DNA of 41,278 nucleotides from Thermodesulfovibrionales bacterium (GCA_030017995.1 JASEGS010000014.1:1-41278), one strand, 5' to 3'. Positions 1-8,289 are shown, counted from the first letter of the stretch. Notes: generated by a model not told the origin, from the sequence alone. Made by a program: numbers and translations.

Positions 1-52
1 GGAGGCTATGGCAGCCTAACTTAACTGGAGTGTCCGTGAAAACGGGGGAATA
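1..52. other. Possible mobile-element edge
   Basis: This non-coding stub contains two small hairpins: AGGCT/AGCCT at 3-7 and 13-17, and CCGT/ACGG around a GAAA loop at 34-45. The stretch at about 26-50 (TGGAGTGTCCGTGAAAACGG and onward) looks like the terminal inverted repeat of an insertion sequence. I judge this by appearance only, with no database match. The neighbouring minus-strand gene ends abruptly where this stretch begins. Only the edge is in the window, so no transposase can be seen. Confidence 0.25.
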
Positions 53-1120
53 TCACACCTCTCCGCCTTCAGCAACTCCTGAACCCTGAAATTCAACACG
101 AGTCATAAATTGATCACGATACTTTTTACTCGGCGGTTTAACACCTTTGCACCATTTCCATGTATTTGCTGCCTTATATGGGCTGCTGGGATAATCACTT
201 TCAAGTTCAGTTGAATAACAAGTTGTGTAGAATGTTGATTCATATTTGGCTGGAAGCCATGTTATTACAGCAGGTTGTACTGTTGTTATTCCTGATGTAT
301 TGGAAGAAATTGTTGAAATACCTCCATTTGGCGATTGATCCCTTGTTTCAACTTGTGCAGTTGTTTCTCCATTGTTATTGGTAATGTCCGGCTGATATAT
401 AGTGTCGATATCGCCTCTATCTGACTGCAAATCAATAGTCCAATCGCTCACCGGCACCTCTGTGCCTGACATGGTCAGACGTGTAAGAAGAAATGTCAGG
501 TCTGAACTGGTCAGCAAGCGCCCTCCTATTAAACCACTATCTGTCGGAATAACGGGTGAACTTGAGATAATTCTAAGAATTCTTTCCGGCATATCAGCCC
601 GTACCTCAATATCGACATAGCTTATAACTCCACGATTCCTGGCCCGCACTGCCAGTAAGTTAGCTCCTCCGAAGACGAGAAGGCTGTCCTGGACAGGAAA
701 TACAAGCCGGTCGAGGACTGTGCACCATTCATTTTGCTGGAGGCCCCCAGATATGTCCATCCCATTAATAAACACCTGGATGTCGTTGTCAATAGCTACA
801 GCTACTTTCACAGTAGACGCATCCGAGGGTAAAGTAAAAGTCCTGCGAAGAAGAATATCTGAATTGAGCGGCCAGAAGGTCTTTATAGTCGGGTCGAGTG
901 GGCACCAGTCACCTTGCCCAAACGGCGCATTACCCAGATAGAATTGAGAGTCATCAAAGCCTGGCTGCTCAAATCCAGGGCTTCCTCCAAATGGGACAAC
1001 AAGAAAGCGCCATCCGATAGAATTATAGGGAAGGATCGGCTGCTCTACTGCTTGCGCGATTAGTGGTAAAAGGAAAATGGCCATCACGGCTATAAAAGTT
1101 GACAACAATAGAGTTTTCAT
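53..1120 (-). CDS. Secreted protein, probable truncated 3D-like C-terminus
   Basis: This is a 355-aa exported protein with a signal peptide (basic start, hydrophobic core, cleavage near LIAQA, residue 24). Residues about 35-175 look like a galactose-binding-like beta-sandwich (segments VAVAIDNDIQVFING and NLLAVRARN). Residues about 185-290 look like a bacterial Ig-like domain. The tail at about 290-355, with paired Cys and QGSGVAEGG near the end, resembles the start of a 3D (Asp-Asp-Asp) domain that stops early. The start is supported by AAGGAGG seven bases before the ATG. The gene lies 15 bases downstream of bioA and is probably co-transcribed with it. The abrupt end beside a possible mobile-element edge suggests truncation. 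The function is unknown; the domain calls are by eye. Confidence 0.6.
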   Translation of the reverse strand: MKTLLLSTFIAVMAIFLLPLIAQAVEQPILPYNSIGWRFLVVPFGGSPGFEQPGFDDSQFYLGNAPFGQGDWCPLDPTIKTFWPLNSDILLRRTFTLPSDASTVKVAVAIDNDIQVFINGMDISGGLQQNEWCTVLDRLVFPVQDSLLVFGGANLLAVRARNRGVISYVDIEVRADMPERILRIISSSPVIPTDSGLIGGRLLTSSDLTFLLTRLTMSGTEVPVSDWTIDLQSDRGDIDTIYQPDITNNNGETTAQVETRDQSPNGGISTISSNTSGITTVQPAVITWLPAKYESTFYTTCYSTELESDYPSSPYKAANTWKWCKGVKPPSKKYRDQFMTRVEFQGSGVAEGGEV

Positions 1121-1135
1121 AGTATTACCTCCTTG

Positions 1136-2515
1136 TCACCGTGTTGCTGAAATTATAGAACCTTTTATCACTCCCAACAATCGTTCAAGGTTTTCAAGGC
1201 TTATGCTCAATGGCGGCATTATGACAATCACATTTCCGAGCGGCCTTATTAAAACTCCTTCTTCTCTTGCTTTGTATGCCACTTTCCAGCCCATCTTTTC
1301 TTCCCAAGGATAAGGCTCTTTCGTCGATTTGTTTTTTACAAGCTCAATCCCTGCAATGAGACCTTTGTTTCTTACATCGCCGATACTGGGCAAATCCGCA
1401 ATTTCTCTTAATTTGTCTCGGAGTATTGCGATCTTGGGCTGCATATTTTTTAATATTTCCTCTTTTTCAAACAAGTCAATACTCGCAATTGCAGCAGCGC
1501 AAGCTAAGGGATTGCCTGTGTATGAATGACCGTGAAAGAATGTTTTTAGATCCTTAAATTCTCCTAAAAATGCATTGTAGATTTTATCTGTTGTTAAAGT
1601 AACAGCAAGCGGCATGTATCCATTGGTTATCCCTTTTGAAAGGCACATAATATCAGGCACAACTCCCTCATGCTCGCAGGCAAACATCTTCCCTGTTCTT
1701 CCGAAACCTGTTGCAACTTCATCGGCAATTAAAAGCACATTGTATTTATCACAGAGGTATCTAACGCCATTTAAATAGCCATCAGGCCATACAATCATGC
1801 CCCCGGCTGCTTGGACAATTGGCTCAATAATAACTGCAGCAATTTCATCTGAGTGTCTTTCTAAGATTTTCTCCATTTCATTAAGGCATGCAAATGAACA
1901 CTCTAAAGGTGTTTTGCTGAGTTCGCAGTTGTAACAATATGGCGAAGGCGCTTTATAGGTCTTGAAAAGAAGCGGCCTGAAAACTTCGTGAAATATATCT
2001 ATGCCGCCAACACTCACTGCACCAATGGTGTCACCAAGGTAGGCATTTTTTAAAGATAAAAAAGAAGTTTTATTTTTTTTGCCTTTGTGAATCCAGTATT
2101 GAAAAGCCATTTTAAGGGAAACCTCTACAGCAGTAGAGCCGTTGTCAGAGTAAAAGACCTTTGATAATCGAGGATTTAATCCCGCGAAGGATTTGTCAGT
2201 AAGACGTATGAGTTTTTTTGCAAGTTCTATGGAAGGGATGTTGCTGAGTCCGAGGAGGGAGGAGTGTGCTATTTTATCAAGCTGGTTTTTGATCGCATCA
2301 TCGATCTCTTTTTTCCTATGCCCGTGAATGCTTACCCATATTGATGAAACGCCATCAAGATACCATTTGCCATTTGCGTCTTTTAAGAAGCAATCACGTC
2401 CTTCTGTGATAATTATCGGCTCATCTTCAATCCACTCTTTCATCTGGGTGAAGGGATGCCAGATATATTTTTTGTCTGATGCTACAAGATTTTTTATATC
2501 ATCGAGATAGCTCAT
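1136..2515 (-). CDS. bioA: Adenosylmethionine-8-amino-7-oxononanoate aminotransferase
   Basis: BioA is a PLP enzyme that converts KAPA to DAPA in biotin synthesis using S-adenosylmethionine as amino donor, in the cytoplasm. The family hallmark WHPFTQM lies near the N-terminus. Class III aminotransferase features follow: the IADEVATGFGRTG segment with the PLP-contacting Asp, and the SKGITNGYMPL segment holding the Schiff-base Lys. The length of 459 aa is normal for BioA. I chose the ATG at 2515 because it overlaps the stop of the upstream gene as TGATG. An ATG at 2539 would add eight residues but has no better ribosome site. No other biotin gene is in the window, so the rest of the pathway must be elsewhere. 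Confidence 0.9.
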   Translation of the reverse strand: MSYLDDIKNLVASDKKYIWHPFTQMKEWIEDEPIIITEGRDCFLKDANGKWYLDGVSSIWVSIHGHRKKEIDDAIKNQLDKIAHSSLLGLSNIPSIELAKKLIRLTDKSFAGLNPRLSKVFYSDNGSTAVEVSLKMAFQYWIHKGKKNKTSFLSLKNAYLGDTIGAVSVGGIDIFHEVFRPLLFKTYKAPSPYCYNCELSKTPLECSFACLNEMEKILERHSDEIAAVIIEPIVQAAGGMIVWPDGYLNGVRYLCDKYNVLLIADEVATGFGRTGKMFACEHEGVVPDIMCLSKGITNGYMPLAVTLTTDKIYNAFLGEFKDLKTFFHGHSYTGNPLACAAAIASIDLFEKEEILKNMQPKIAILRDKLREIADLPSIGDVRNKGLIAGIELVKNKSTKEPYPWEEKMGWKVAYKAREEGVLIRPLGNVIVIMPPLSISLENLERLLGVIKGSIISATR

Positions 2516-3246
2516 CAAAGCTTTCTGCACACAGGACATTCAGGGTCTTTGTAAGCCTTGAATTTTTTAAACTCTACACCTTTGCCTTCCCATATAAGTA
2601 TTTTGTTTTTCAGGTTGTCGCCGACCCCGGTGAGGTATTTTATTACCTCTAATGCCTGGAGGGTGCCAATAACCCCAGGGGTTGCACCTACTACGGGAAA
2701 TGTCTCTGAAGGCGGCGCTTCCGGAAACATGCATTTAAGGCAGGGTGTTTCAGGAGGATTTATAAAACTCAGCCTGCCTTCCATTCCCCATATGCTGCCA
2801 TAGACGAGGGGGATTTTTTTTCTAATAGCGCATTCATTAAGCGCATACCTTGTTGGGAAATTGTCCATGCAATCAACTATCAGATCAGCGCTGCCAACAA
2901 GCTCGTCAACATTTTCTGATGTTATCTTATCAGTAAAGGCAGTGACATTTATGTGTGGGTTCAATTCCTCGAGAGTCTGTTTTGCTGACAATGCCTTATT
3001 TGTCCCTATTCTGTTGTGGTTGTGAAGAATCTGTCTGTTTAAATTCGTCCAGTCAGGGGAATCAAAATCGCAAATCCTTATATTACCTATGCCGGCAACC
3101 GCAAGGTAAATAGAAACAGGAGAGCCGAGCCCTCCAGCACCTGCAATGAATATGATTGCATTCTTGAGTTTCCTCTGGGTTTCTTCACCCCATCCATCCA
3201 TCATCATCTGGCGGTTGTATCTTTTTAATTCATCTGCTGAAAACAT
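2515..3246 (-). CDS. MoeB/ThiF/HesA-family sulfur-carrier adenylyltransferase
   Basis: This E1-like enzyme adenylates the C-terminus of a small ubiquitin-like sulfur carrier (MoaD or ThiS) using ATP. It has the nucleotide-binding GAGGLGSP loop at residues 36-43, the R-rich NLNRQ segment, the DCMDN motif, and two CxxC pairs (CLKC and CPVC) that bind structural zinc. I do not see the catalytic Cys that ThiF has in the crossover loop (the region reads SETFPVVGATPG). Because the window encodes two molybdopterin enzymes a MoeB role is attractive, but ThiF or HesA cannot be excluded. Two ATGs are adjacent; the second lies five bases after AGGAGG and is preferred over 3249. It shares TGATG with bioA. 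Confidence 0.8.
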   Translation of the reverse strand: MFSADELKRYNRQMMMDGWGEETQRKLKNAIIFIAGAGGLGSPVSIYLAVAGIGNIRICDFDSPDWTNLNRQILHNHNRIGTNKALSAKQTLEELNPHINVTAFTDKITSENVDELVGSADLIVDCMDNFPTRYALNECAIRKKIPLVYGSIWGMEGRLSFINPPETPCLKCMFPEAPPSETFPVVGATPGVIGTLQALEVIKYLTGVGDNLKNKILIWEGKGVEFKKFKAYKDPECPVCRKL

Positions 3247-3255
3247 CATTCCCTC

Positions 3256-4254
3256 CTATCCCAATCCCATTGCCTCTCTGACAAGCTTCATGGTTTCTTC
3301 GGCCACAATCTGCGCCTTTTCAGAGCCTTTACAGGCTATCTCAAAAAGCAGTTCAGGGTTATTTACAAGTTCTTTTCTTTTTTCCCAGATCGGCTCCATG
3401 TAATTAAAAACATTTTTTATAAGTATCTTTTTACAGTCTATGCATCCGATGCCTGCTGTTTTGCAGCCGTGGGCAATTTCATCAAGCTCCTCTTTTGAAG
3501 AGAATATCTTATGCAGGTGATAAACAGGTGAAAGTTCAGAGTCTCCTGTGTCTGTCCTTCTTTTTCTTGCAGGGTCTGTCATCATTGTCCTGATTTTCTG
3601 TTCAACTGTTTCAGGAGAATCGCTCAGATAAATCGCATTGTCATAGCTCTTTGACATCTTTCGTCCATCAAGTCCCGGAACCTTGGGGAATTCTGTAAGA
3701 AGGCCTTCAGGCTCAGGGAATACCTCTTTGTAAAGGTAATTAAATCTACGGGTAATCTCCCTTGAAATTTCGAGGTGAGGGAACTGGTCAATACCGACAG
3801 GCACATGCTTTGCGCGATAGATGATTATATCTGCTGTCTGTAAAACTGGATAACCGAGGAATCCGTAAGTCGAAAGGTCTCTGTCCTTCAACTGCTCCTG
3901 TTTTTCCTTGTATGTAGGAACCCTTTCGAGCCAGCCGAGGGGAGTGATCATCGAGAGAAGGAGATGCAGTTCTGCATGCTGAGGAACCTGAGATTGAATA
4001 AATATTGTGGATTTATCGGGATCGAGACCTGCCGCAATAAAGTTTATCAATAGATCCTGCGTGCTCTCTTTTATCCCTATAGGATTTGAATACCCTGTTG
4101 TAAGCGCATGCCAGTCAGCTACAAAATAAAAGCAATCGTATTTGTTCTGCCTATTATTTTGAAGATCAACCCAGTTTTTGAGCGCCCCAACAAGATTTCC
4201 AAGGTGGAGCTTCCCGGTCGCCTGCATGCCGCTGAGCACGCGTTCCCTGTGCAT
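3256..4254 (-). CDS. trpS: Tryptophanyl-tRNA synthetase
   Basis: TrpS is a class I aminoacyl-tRNA synthetase that charges tRNA(Trp). The HIGH-type signature appears as HLGN near residue 17 and the KMSKS loop is intact (GRKMSKSYDNAI). The length of 332 aa is typical. The ATG at 4254 is chosen because a perfect AGGAGG lies six bases upstream. An in-frame TTG at 4269 would put that Shine-Dalgarno inside the coding sequence. The gene follows the site-2-type protease by 11 bases and precedes the MoeB-like gene by 9, so the genes from M50 to bioA look like one transcription unit. Confidence 0.95.
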   Translation of the reverse strand: MHRERVLSGMQATGKLHLGNLVGALKNWVDLQNNRQNKYDCFYFVADWHALTTGYSNPIGIKESTQDLLINFIAAGLDPDKSTIFIQSQVPQHAELHLLLSMITPLGWLERVPTYKEKQEQLKDRDLSTYGFLGYPVLQTADIIIYRAKHVPVGIDQFPHLEISREITRRFNYLYKEVFPEPEGLLTEFPKVPGLDGRKMSKSYDNAIYLSDSPETVEQKIRTMMTDPARKRRTDTGDSELSPVYHLHKIFSSKEELDEIAHGCKTAGIGCIDCKKILIKNVFNYMEPIWEKRKELVNNPELLFEIACKGSEKAQIVAEETMKLVREAMGLG

Positions 4255-4265
4255 AAATCCTCCTG

Positions 4266-4934
4266 TCAAACCATGTCAATCAAGCTTAAAAATAATATTA
4301 TGAAAGGCATTATGATGTACTTTGCTAATCCTGTTGCAACAAGGATGAGAACTATTATAAAGCCAAAGGGCTCAATCTTTCCTAAAAGAGCTGCCTGTTT
4401 GTTAGGCAGCAAACCCATCAAAACCCTCCCGCCATCAAGGGGAGGGATCGGCATCATATTAAATACAGCCAGAATGGTGTTAATGCTTATGCTTGCTGTC
4501 AGCATCATAAGTACTGGCTTGACGAATTTGACCACGATATCATCAGGCACAAGTGTTGAAATGGGAATTATTGTGTATTTCAATATTAACACGCTTAGAA
4601 ACGCTAATGAAATATTGGTCAGTGGACCTCCTGCGGCTGATATTGCCATGTCGCGTTTTGGGTTTTTGAAATTGTACGGATTGATGGGAACCGGTTTTGC
4701 ATAGCCAAATACAAACTGCCCGTTGGTGAATATGAACAACAATAAGGGCATCAGAATGGTGCCAAATATATCAATGTGAGCGATTGGATTTAATGTAAGC
4801 CTACCCATCATTTTTGCAGTGGAGTCGCCCAGTTTATATGCAATAAATCCATGAGCCACTTCATGCAAGATTATTGCTATAAGGATAGGCAATGCTGAAA
4901 TTACGACTTGCCTTAAGATATACACAGCATCCAT
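4266..4934 (-). CDS. M50 (site-2 protease type) membrane metallopeptidase
   Basis: This is a short, 222-aa multi-pass membrane zinc protease of the M50 family, the minimal group that lacks PDZ or CBS domains. The zinc-binding HExxH is HEVAHG at residues 24-28 in the first membrane helix. The third ligand motif appears as NMMPIPPLDGGR, with Asp167, in the later helix. Five or six hydrophobic segments are visible. Such proteins are found widely next to trpS in bacteria and their substrates are mostly unknown. It is the first gene of the minus-strand unit M50-trpS-MoeB-bioA. Its ATG has only a distant AAGGA and a close -10-like hexamer. Confidence 0.85.
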   Translation of the reverse strand: MDAVYILRQVVISALPILIAIILHEVAHGFIAYKLGDSTAKMMGRLTLNPIAHIDIFGTILMPLLLFIFTNGQFVFGYAKPVPINPYNFKNPKRDMAISAAGGPLTNISLAFLSVLILKYTIIPISTLVPDDIVVKFVKPVLMMLTASISINTILAVFNMMPIPPLDGGRVLMGLLPNKQAALLGKIEPFGFIIVLILVATGLAKYIIMPFIILFLSLIDMV

Positions 4935-4939
4935 AAATA

Positions 4940-4945
4940 ATTGTA
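4940..4945 (-). promoter_or_regulatory. -10-like hexamer 5 nt before M50 protease ATG
   Basis: TACAAT on the minus strand lies five bases before the ATG at 4934. It would place the transcript start at or near the start codon. No good -35 is seen at 17 bases. It fits the leaderless pattern described in the findings. Confidence 0.3.
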
Positions 4946-4987
4946 TCCTTATTGGTGATTAATGATTAAATGTAGATAAAGTTATAT

Positions 4988-5017
4988 ATTATGTCAGATT
5001 GGGGAGATGAATGTAAA
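4988..5017 (-). promoter_or_regulatory. Candidate sigma70 promoter for the M50-trpS unit
   Basis: On the minus strand TTTACA (5012-5017) and CATAAT (4988-4993) are separated by 18 bases, each five of six matches to consensus. This would give a 5' leader of about 45 bases before the M50 protease gene. It competes with the closer hexamer at 4940-4945. The rest of 4935-5053 is AT-rich and holds nothing else I recognise. Confidence 0.4.
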
Positions 5018-5053
5018 TTGAAGTGTTGGCATAGTGAATCTTCAGGTTGTCAG

Positions 5054-7129
5054 CTATCTTAGGAGTCTTGAGGAGTTCATAAAGACAAGCACGTCCGGCA
5101 TAACATGCGCTACTGCAGCGGCTGCCGGAGAAAGTATGCCGGTTGACGCAAGGCTTATGCCTACTATGTTGAAGAGTATTCCGATGGCAAGGTTCTGCTT
5201 GATAATTCCGAAGGTCTTTTTCCCTATCCTGACCGCCTCCGGTATTTGACTCCAGTCATCTCGCATCAATGCGACATCCGCAGCCTCTATTGCGGCATCT
5301 GAGCCGACCGCTCCCATTGCTATGCCGACATGCGCTTGCGCGAGCGCAGGTGCATCGTTTATTCCATCTCCTATCATAAGTACGCGTTTCCCTTGAAAAG
5401 AGAGCTCTTTTATTTTGTTTACCTTATCTTCAGGCAACAGTTGCGCCTCCACATTTTTAATGCCAAGAGAAGATGCAATTGCATTAGCAGTGCGCGGATT
5501 GTCTCCTGTCAACATGACAGGTTCTCCAAAACCAAGATTTCTGAGGGTTTCTATCGCCTCAATCGTGCCTTTTCTGACTATATCGGCAACGCAGATAACA
5601 CCGCAAATGGCATTGTCATGGGCTATCACGAGGGCGGTTTTGCCCTCCCCCTCCCTTTCTCTCAAATATTGCTCAACATCGCGAGATACTTTTATATCGC
5701 CTGATGCAAGCATTTCCCTGCTTCCAAGTATGACTCTCCTGCCCTCAAGCGATGCTTCTATCCCTTTCCCGGGCATTACTCTATATTCATCCGGCTCGTA
5801 AATTGGAGTATTCATTTCATGGGCTTTTTTTATAACTGCTTTTGCAAGCGGGTGTTCCGAATATCTCTCTACGCCTGCTGCGCAGGATATTATCTCCCTT
5901 TCGTCATGCCCTGCAAAGCCTTTTATATCCGTTACCACCGGGTCTCCTATCGTTACAGTTCCCGTCTTGTCCATAACAAGGGTATCAACCCTCGCAAGGG
6001 CTTCAAGATAGCGGCCTCCTTTTATTATTATCCCTCTTCTTGCGGCTCTGCCCATTCCAGCAACCACAGCGAGCGGCGTGGCTATAGCTACTGTGCATGG
6101 ACATGCCACAACAACCACGGCTATTGCATTGGTTATCTTCCATGTGATCAGGAATGTAATTACAGCAAATGCGAGTATTGCAGGGGTAAAATATGCTGCG
6201 AATTTATCAGCGATCCTTTGGACAGGGGCCTTTGACGCCTCTGCTTCTTCGACGAGCCTTATAATGCGGCCATAGGTAGTATCCTGACCTGTATGTGTCA
6301 CCTTTATGAAAAGGATGCCGAGTTGGTTGATTGTAGCCGTATAAACCGCATCGCCTTCCTGTTTTTCTACAGGAATTGACTCGCCTGTAATAGGAGACTG
6401 GTTTACGGCGCCCCTTCCGGAAATGATTACTCCTTCTACCGGTATTTTTTCTCCGGGCTTAACGACAACTATATCGCCTTTTTTGACATCTTCAACTGGA
6501 ATCTCTATCTCTCCAGTATCTTTTTTTACCCTTGCTGTCTTAGGCGCCATTTCAATCAAATCCTTTATCGCCTTTCTTGATTTTTCCATTGTGAATGAAT
6601 CGATGAATTCAGAGATCAGCATGAAGAACGCAATGACGGCAGCAGAGCGGAACTCCCCTATCGCTGCTGCGGCAGTTATGCCCAATGCCATGAAAACCTC
6701 GGCGGTTATCGCCTTGCCCTTCAGGTCTATGAAGGCATGCTTGAAAAGAGGGTACCCTCCGATAATGACTGCGACTATAGAAAAAATATCGAGAGGAATA
6801 TTATCTGCAATGCCTGATAGACTGAGGATAATAAAGACAAAGACAAAACCTATCCTGAAGAGGTCGAAATTTCTTTTGCCGATGCCTGAAGGCTTTTCCT
6901 TCAGAGCCTTCTCGGTTATCACCTTATATCCAAGTGCAGAGATCGAATCTCCAATCTCTTTTTCTTTTACTAAAGAAGGATCAAACTGCACATCCACCTT
7001 CTCTGCGCCAAGATATACGGTTACGGCCTTTATACCTTTATGACGCGTCAATGTCTTTTCTATCTTTTCCGCGCATGCGGCGCAGTCGAGGCCTTTGACT
7101 GTAAGGCTTATGTTTTTCACTTCGGCCAT
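5054..7129 (-). CDS. Heavy-metal-translocating P-type ATPase
   Basis: This P1B-type ATPase pumps a transition or heavy metal across the inner membrane. It has one N-terminal heavy-metal-associated domain (metal-binding Cys in GLDCAAC, residues 13-19), membrane helices at about 90-180, the actuator TGES near 248-251, the membrane CPC motif at 343-345, the phosphorylated Asp in DKTGT at 387, then TGDN and GDGINDAP. Length is 691 aa. The GLDCAAC form is commoner in Zn/Cd/Pb exporters than in CopA (GMTCAAC). However, CPCTVAIATP and the final helix (MPDVLVFMNSSRLL) do not match the classic ZntA HDG motif, so the metal is uncertain. The gene is divergent from ubiX across 21 bp and has no Shine-Dalgarno. 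Confidence 0.9.
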   Translation of the reverse strand: MAEVKNISLTVKGLDCAACAEKIEKTLTRHKGIKAVTVYLGAEKVDVQFDPSLVKEKEIGDSISALGYKVITEKALKEKPSGIGKRNFDLFRIGFVFVFIILSLSGIADNIPLDIFSIVAVIIGGYPLFKHAFIDLKGKAITAEVFMALGITAAAAIGEFRSAAVIAFFMLISEFIDSFTMEKSRKAIKDLIEMAPKTARVKKDTGEIEIPVEDVKKGDIVVVKPGEKIPVEGVIISGRGAVNQSPITGESIPVEKQEGDAVYTATINQLGILFIKVTHTGQDTTYGRIIRLVEEAEASKAPVQRIADKFAAYFTPAILAFAVITFLITWKITNAIAVVVVACPCTVAIATPLAVVAGMGRAARRGIIIKGGRYLEALARVDTLVMDKTGTVTIGDPVVTDIKGFAGHDEREIISCAAGVERYSEHPLAKAVIKKAHEMNTPIYEPDEYRVMPGKGIEASLEGRRVILGSREMLASGDIKVSRDVEQYLREREGEGKTALVIAHDNAICGVICVADIVRKGTIEAIETLRNLGFGEPVMLTGDNPRTANAIASSLGIKNVEAQLLPEDKVNKIKELSFQGKRVLMIGDGINDAPALAQAHVGIAMGAVGSDAAIEAADVALMRDDWSQIPEAVRIGKKTFGIIKQNLAIGILFNIVGISLASTGILSPAAAAVAHVMPDVLVFMNSSRLLR

Positions 7130-7150
7130 GCTTTATTCTATAATAAGAAT
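7130..7150. promoter_or_regulatory. 21-bp divergent spacer with overlapping -10 hexamers
   Basis: The whole gap between two divergent ATGs is 21 bases. On the plus strand a perfect TATAAT (7139-7144) sits six bases before the ubiX ATG, with TTCACT 17 bases upstream (7116-7121) inside the ATPase gene. On the minus strand TAGAAT (7140-7135) sits five bases before the ATPase ATG. The two hexamers overlap by two bases. Neither gene has room for a ribosome site, so both transcripts would be leaderless. Confidence 0.5.
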
Positions 7151-7732
7151 ATGAAAAAATATATCCTCGCTATAACAGGCGCAAGTGGTTCGATATTCGG
7201 GATAAGAGTCCTCGAAGAACTCCTGAAAACAGCGGAAGTCCATCTCATAATATCCTCCGGCGCATTTCAGATCATAAAAGACGAAACAGGCATTGACTGG
7301 ACAACAGGCACTGAAGATAGAATTAGAAGACATTTTGACACGGAAAGGCTTTTTTTCTATGAAGATGCGCGCATGGAATCGCCTGTGGCAAGCGGCTCTT
7401 TTAAAACAGACGGCATGCTCGTTGTTCCGTGCTCCATGAAGACGCTTTCTGGCATAGCGAACGGATATGCGAATAATCTCATAGAAAGGGCTGTTGATGT
7501 TGTGATAAAAGAAGGAAGGCCTCTTTTGCTTAGTCCACGCGAGATGCCTTTCAGCGCAATACACCTCGAAAACATGCTTAAACTCGCAAGGCTCGGAGTA
7601 AAGATAGCTCCGCCGATTCCTGCGTTTTATCACAAACCGGAACGCATTGATGATATTGTCAATTTCATAGTTGGCAAGATTCTGGACAGCTTTGATATCG
7701 AGAATGGGTTATTCAAGAGATGGGGAAGTTAA
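7151..7732 (+). CDS. ubiX: UbiX-family flavin prenyltransferase
   Basis: UbiX joins a dimethylallyl group to FMN to make the prenylated flavin used by UbiD-type decarboxylases. The N-terminus has the family fold signature (ITGASGSIFGIRVLEEL). Conserved FMN/phosphate-binding segments follow: VVPCSMKTLSGIANG near residues 94-108 and the LLSPREMPFSAIHLENM segment near 127-143. Length of 193 aa is normal. The open frame runs upstream, but homology begins at the ATG at 7151, directly after TATAAT and six bases. No ubiD homologue is in the window. The partner enzyme could serve menaquinone/ubiquinone synthesis or aromatic-acid decarboxylation. Confidence 0.9.
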   Translation: MKKYILAITGASGSIFGIRVLEELLKTAEVHLIISSGAFQIIKDETGIDWTTGTEDRIRRHFDTERLFFYEDARMESPVASGSFKTDGMLVVPCSMKTLSGIANGYANNLIERAVDVVIKEGRPLLLSPREMPFSAIHLENMLKLARLGVKIAPPIPAFYHKPERIDDIVNFIVGKILDSFDIENGLFKRWGS

Positions 7733-7774
7733 ACTGTGAGCAACCGGTAAGGACAAGTTTCCTTCGTTTATGAC

Positions 7775-7788
7775 CATAATCCATAATC
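7775..7788 (+). repeat. Heptamer pair CATAATC x2
   Basis: Two perfect CATAATC units stand in tandem, followed by AAGCAAAGCAGGCAC. A related pair (CATAATC, CGTAATC), also followed by GGCAGGCAC, occurs at 11109-11122. The shared arrangement suggests a dispersed short repeat. Confidence 0.4.
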
Positions 7789-8019
7789 AAGCAAAGCAGG
7801 CACGGCTTCAAAGTCTTTATCAATGCGATAAGATTATTAAATGCCTGTTTATACTGCTGAATGCAACGGGTGATATTGAAATTGCCTTTAATGTCTGAGG
7901 GATCGGCGCTAAGGTATCGCTGATAAAGCCTTTTCACCCATGCCTGCTTTGTTTCTGTAAATGTTTGGCTACGGATTATGGTTATGACTTATCTCATACA
8001 TCCTATGCCTTTCATCTGT

Positions 8020-8025
8020 TAAAAT
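8020..8025 (+). promoter_or_regulatory. -10-like hexamer 6 nt before zinc-ribbon gene
   Basis: TAAAAT ends six bases before the ATG at 8032, and there is no Shine-Dalgarno. A -35 is not convincing. The spacing suggests a leaderless transcript. Confidence 0.35.
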
Positions 8026-8031
8026 AAAATC

Positions 8032-8280
8032 ATGAAAGAGAGTTGCCCCGGAAGCAAAGAGATAACAAATCCGTATCCCGATGATCTGAAGTGTGTATTT
8101 TGCGGGCATTTAAATGAGATATGGAGTGATGAGCCCGACACAAGCTGTAAAGTATGCGGACAAACCATTACACGCGATATGAAGCCTTCTTGTCTTCAAT
8201 GGTGTCCTGCTGCAAAGGAATGCGTAGGCGCTGAAAAATATGAGAGACTAATGAAGAAACTGCATGAACAAGGCATTTAA
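8032..8280 (+). CDS. Small zinc-ribbon protein
   Basis: This is an 82-aa protein of unknown role. It has CPGS at its start, a CxxC...CxxC zinc-ribbon pair (CVFCG about residues 22-26 and CKVCG about 40-44), and a C-terminal SCLQWCPAAKECVG segment with three more Cys. From memory, similar Cys patterns occur in short proteins and in domains joined to HD-type phosphohydrolases of anaerobic bacteria. Nothing here proves a substrate. Multiple Cys could hold a second metal site or an iron-sulfur cluster. It stands 41 bases upstream of hemH on the same strand and may be transcribed with it. No Shine-Dalgarno is visible. Confidence 0.75.
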   Translation: MKESCPGSKEITNPYPDDLKCVFCGHLNEIWSDEPDTSCKVCGQTITRDMKPSCLQWCPAAKECVGAEKYERLMKKLHEQGI

Positions 8281-8289
8281 TTGCCTTGC

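Larger units (their letters stand above)
7733..8031. other. Gene-free stretch with a protein-like remnant
   Basis: No intact gene is supported here. On the minus strand an open frame from about 7966 down to 7713 begins with no ATG (GTG at 7937 at best). Part of it reads like real protein (KRLYQRYLSADPSDIKG and IQQYKQAFNNLIALIK), then it runs into a low-complexity tail over the CATAATC repeats and into ubiX. I cannot name the family. It is most likely a decayed fragment. Tandem CATAATC copies lie at 7775-7788, and a related GATTATGGTTATG motif at 7974-7986. Confidence 0.35.

Noticed and set aside
4254-4269. TTG at 4269 as trpS start
   Set aside because: It places the perfect AGGAGG inside the coding sequence; the ATG at 4254 is better placed.
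7133-7633. Minus-strand frame opposite ubiX
   Set aside because: Low-quality composition (many Cys, Tyr, Arg) and fully antisense to a clear UbiX.
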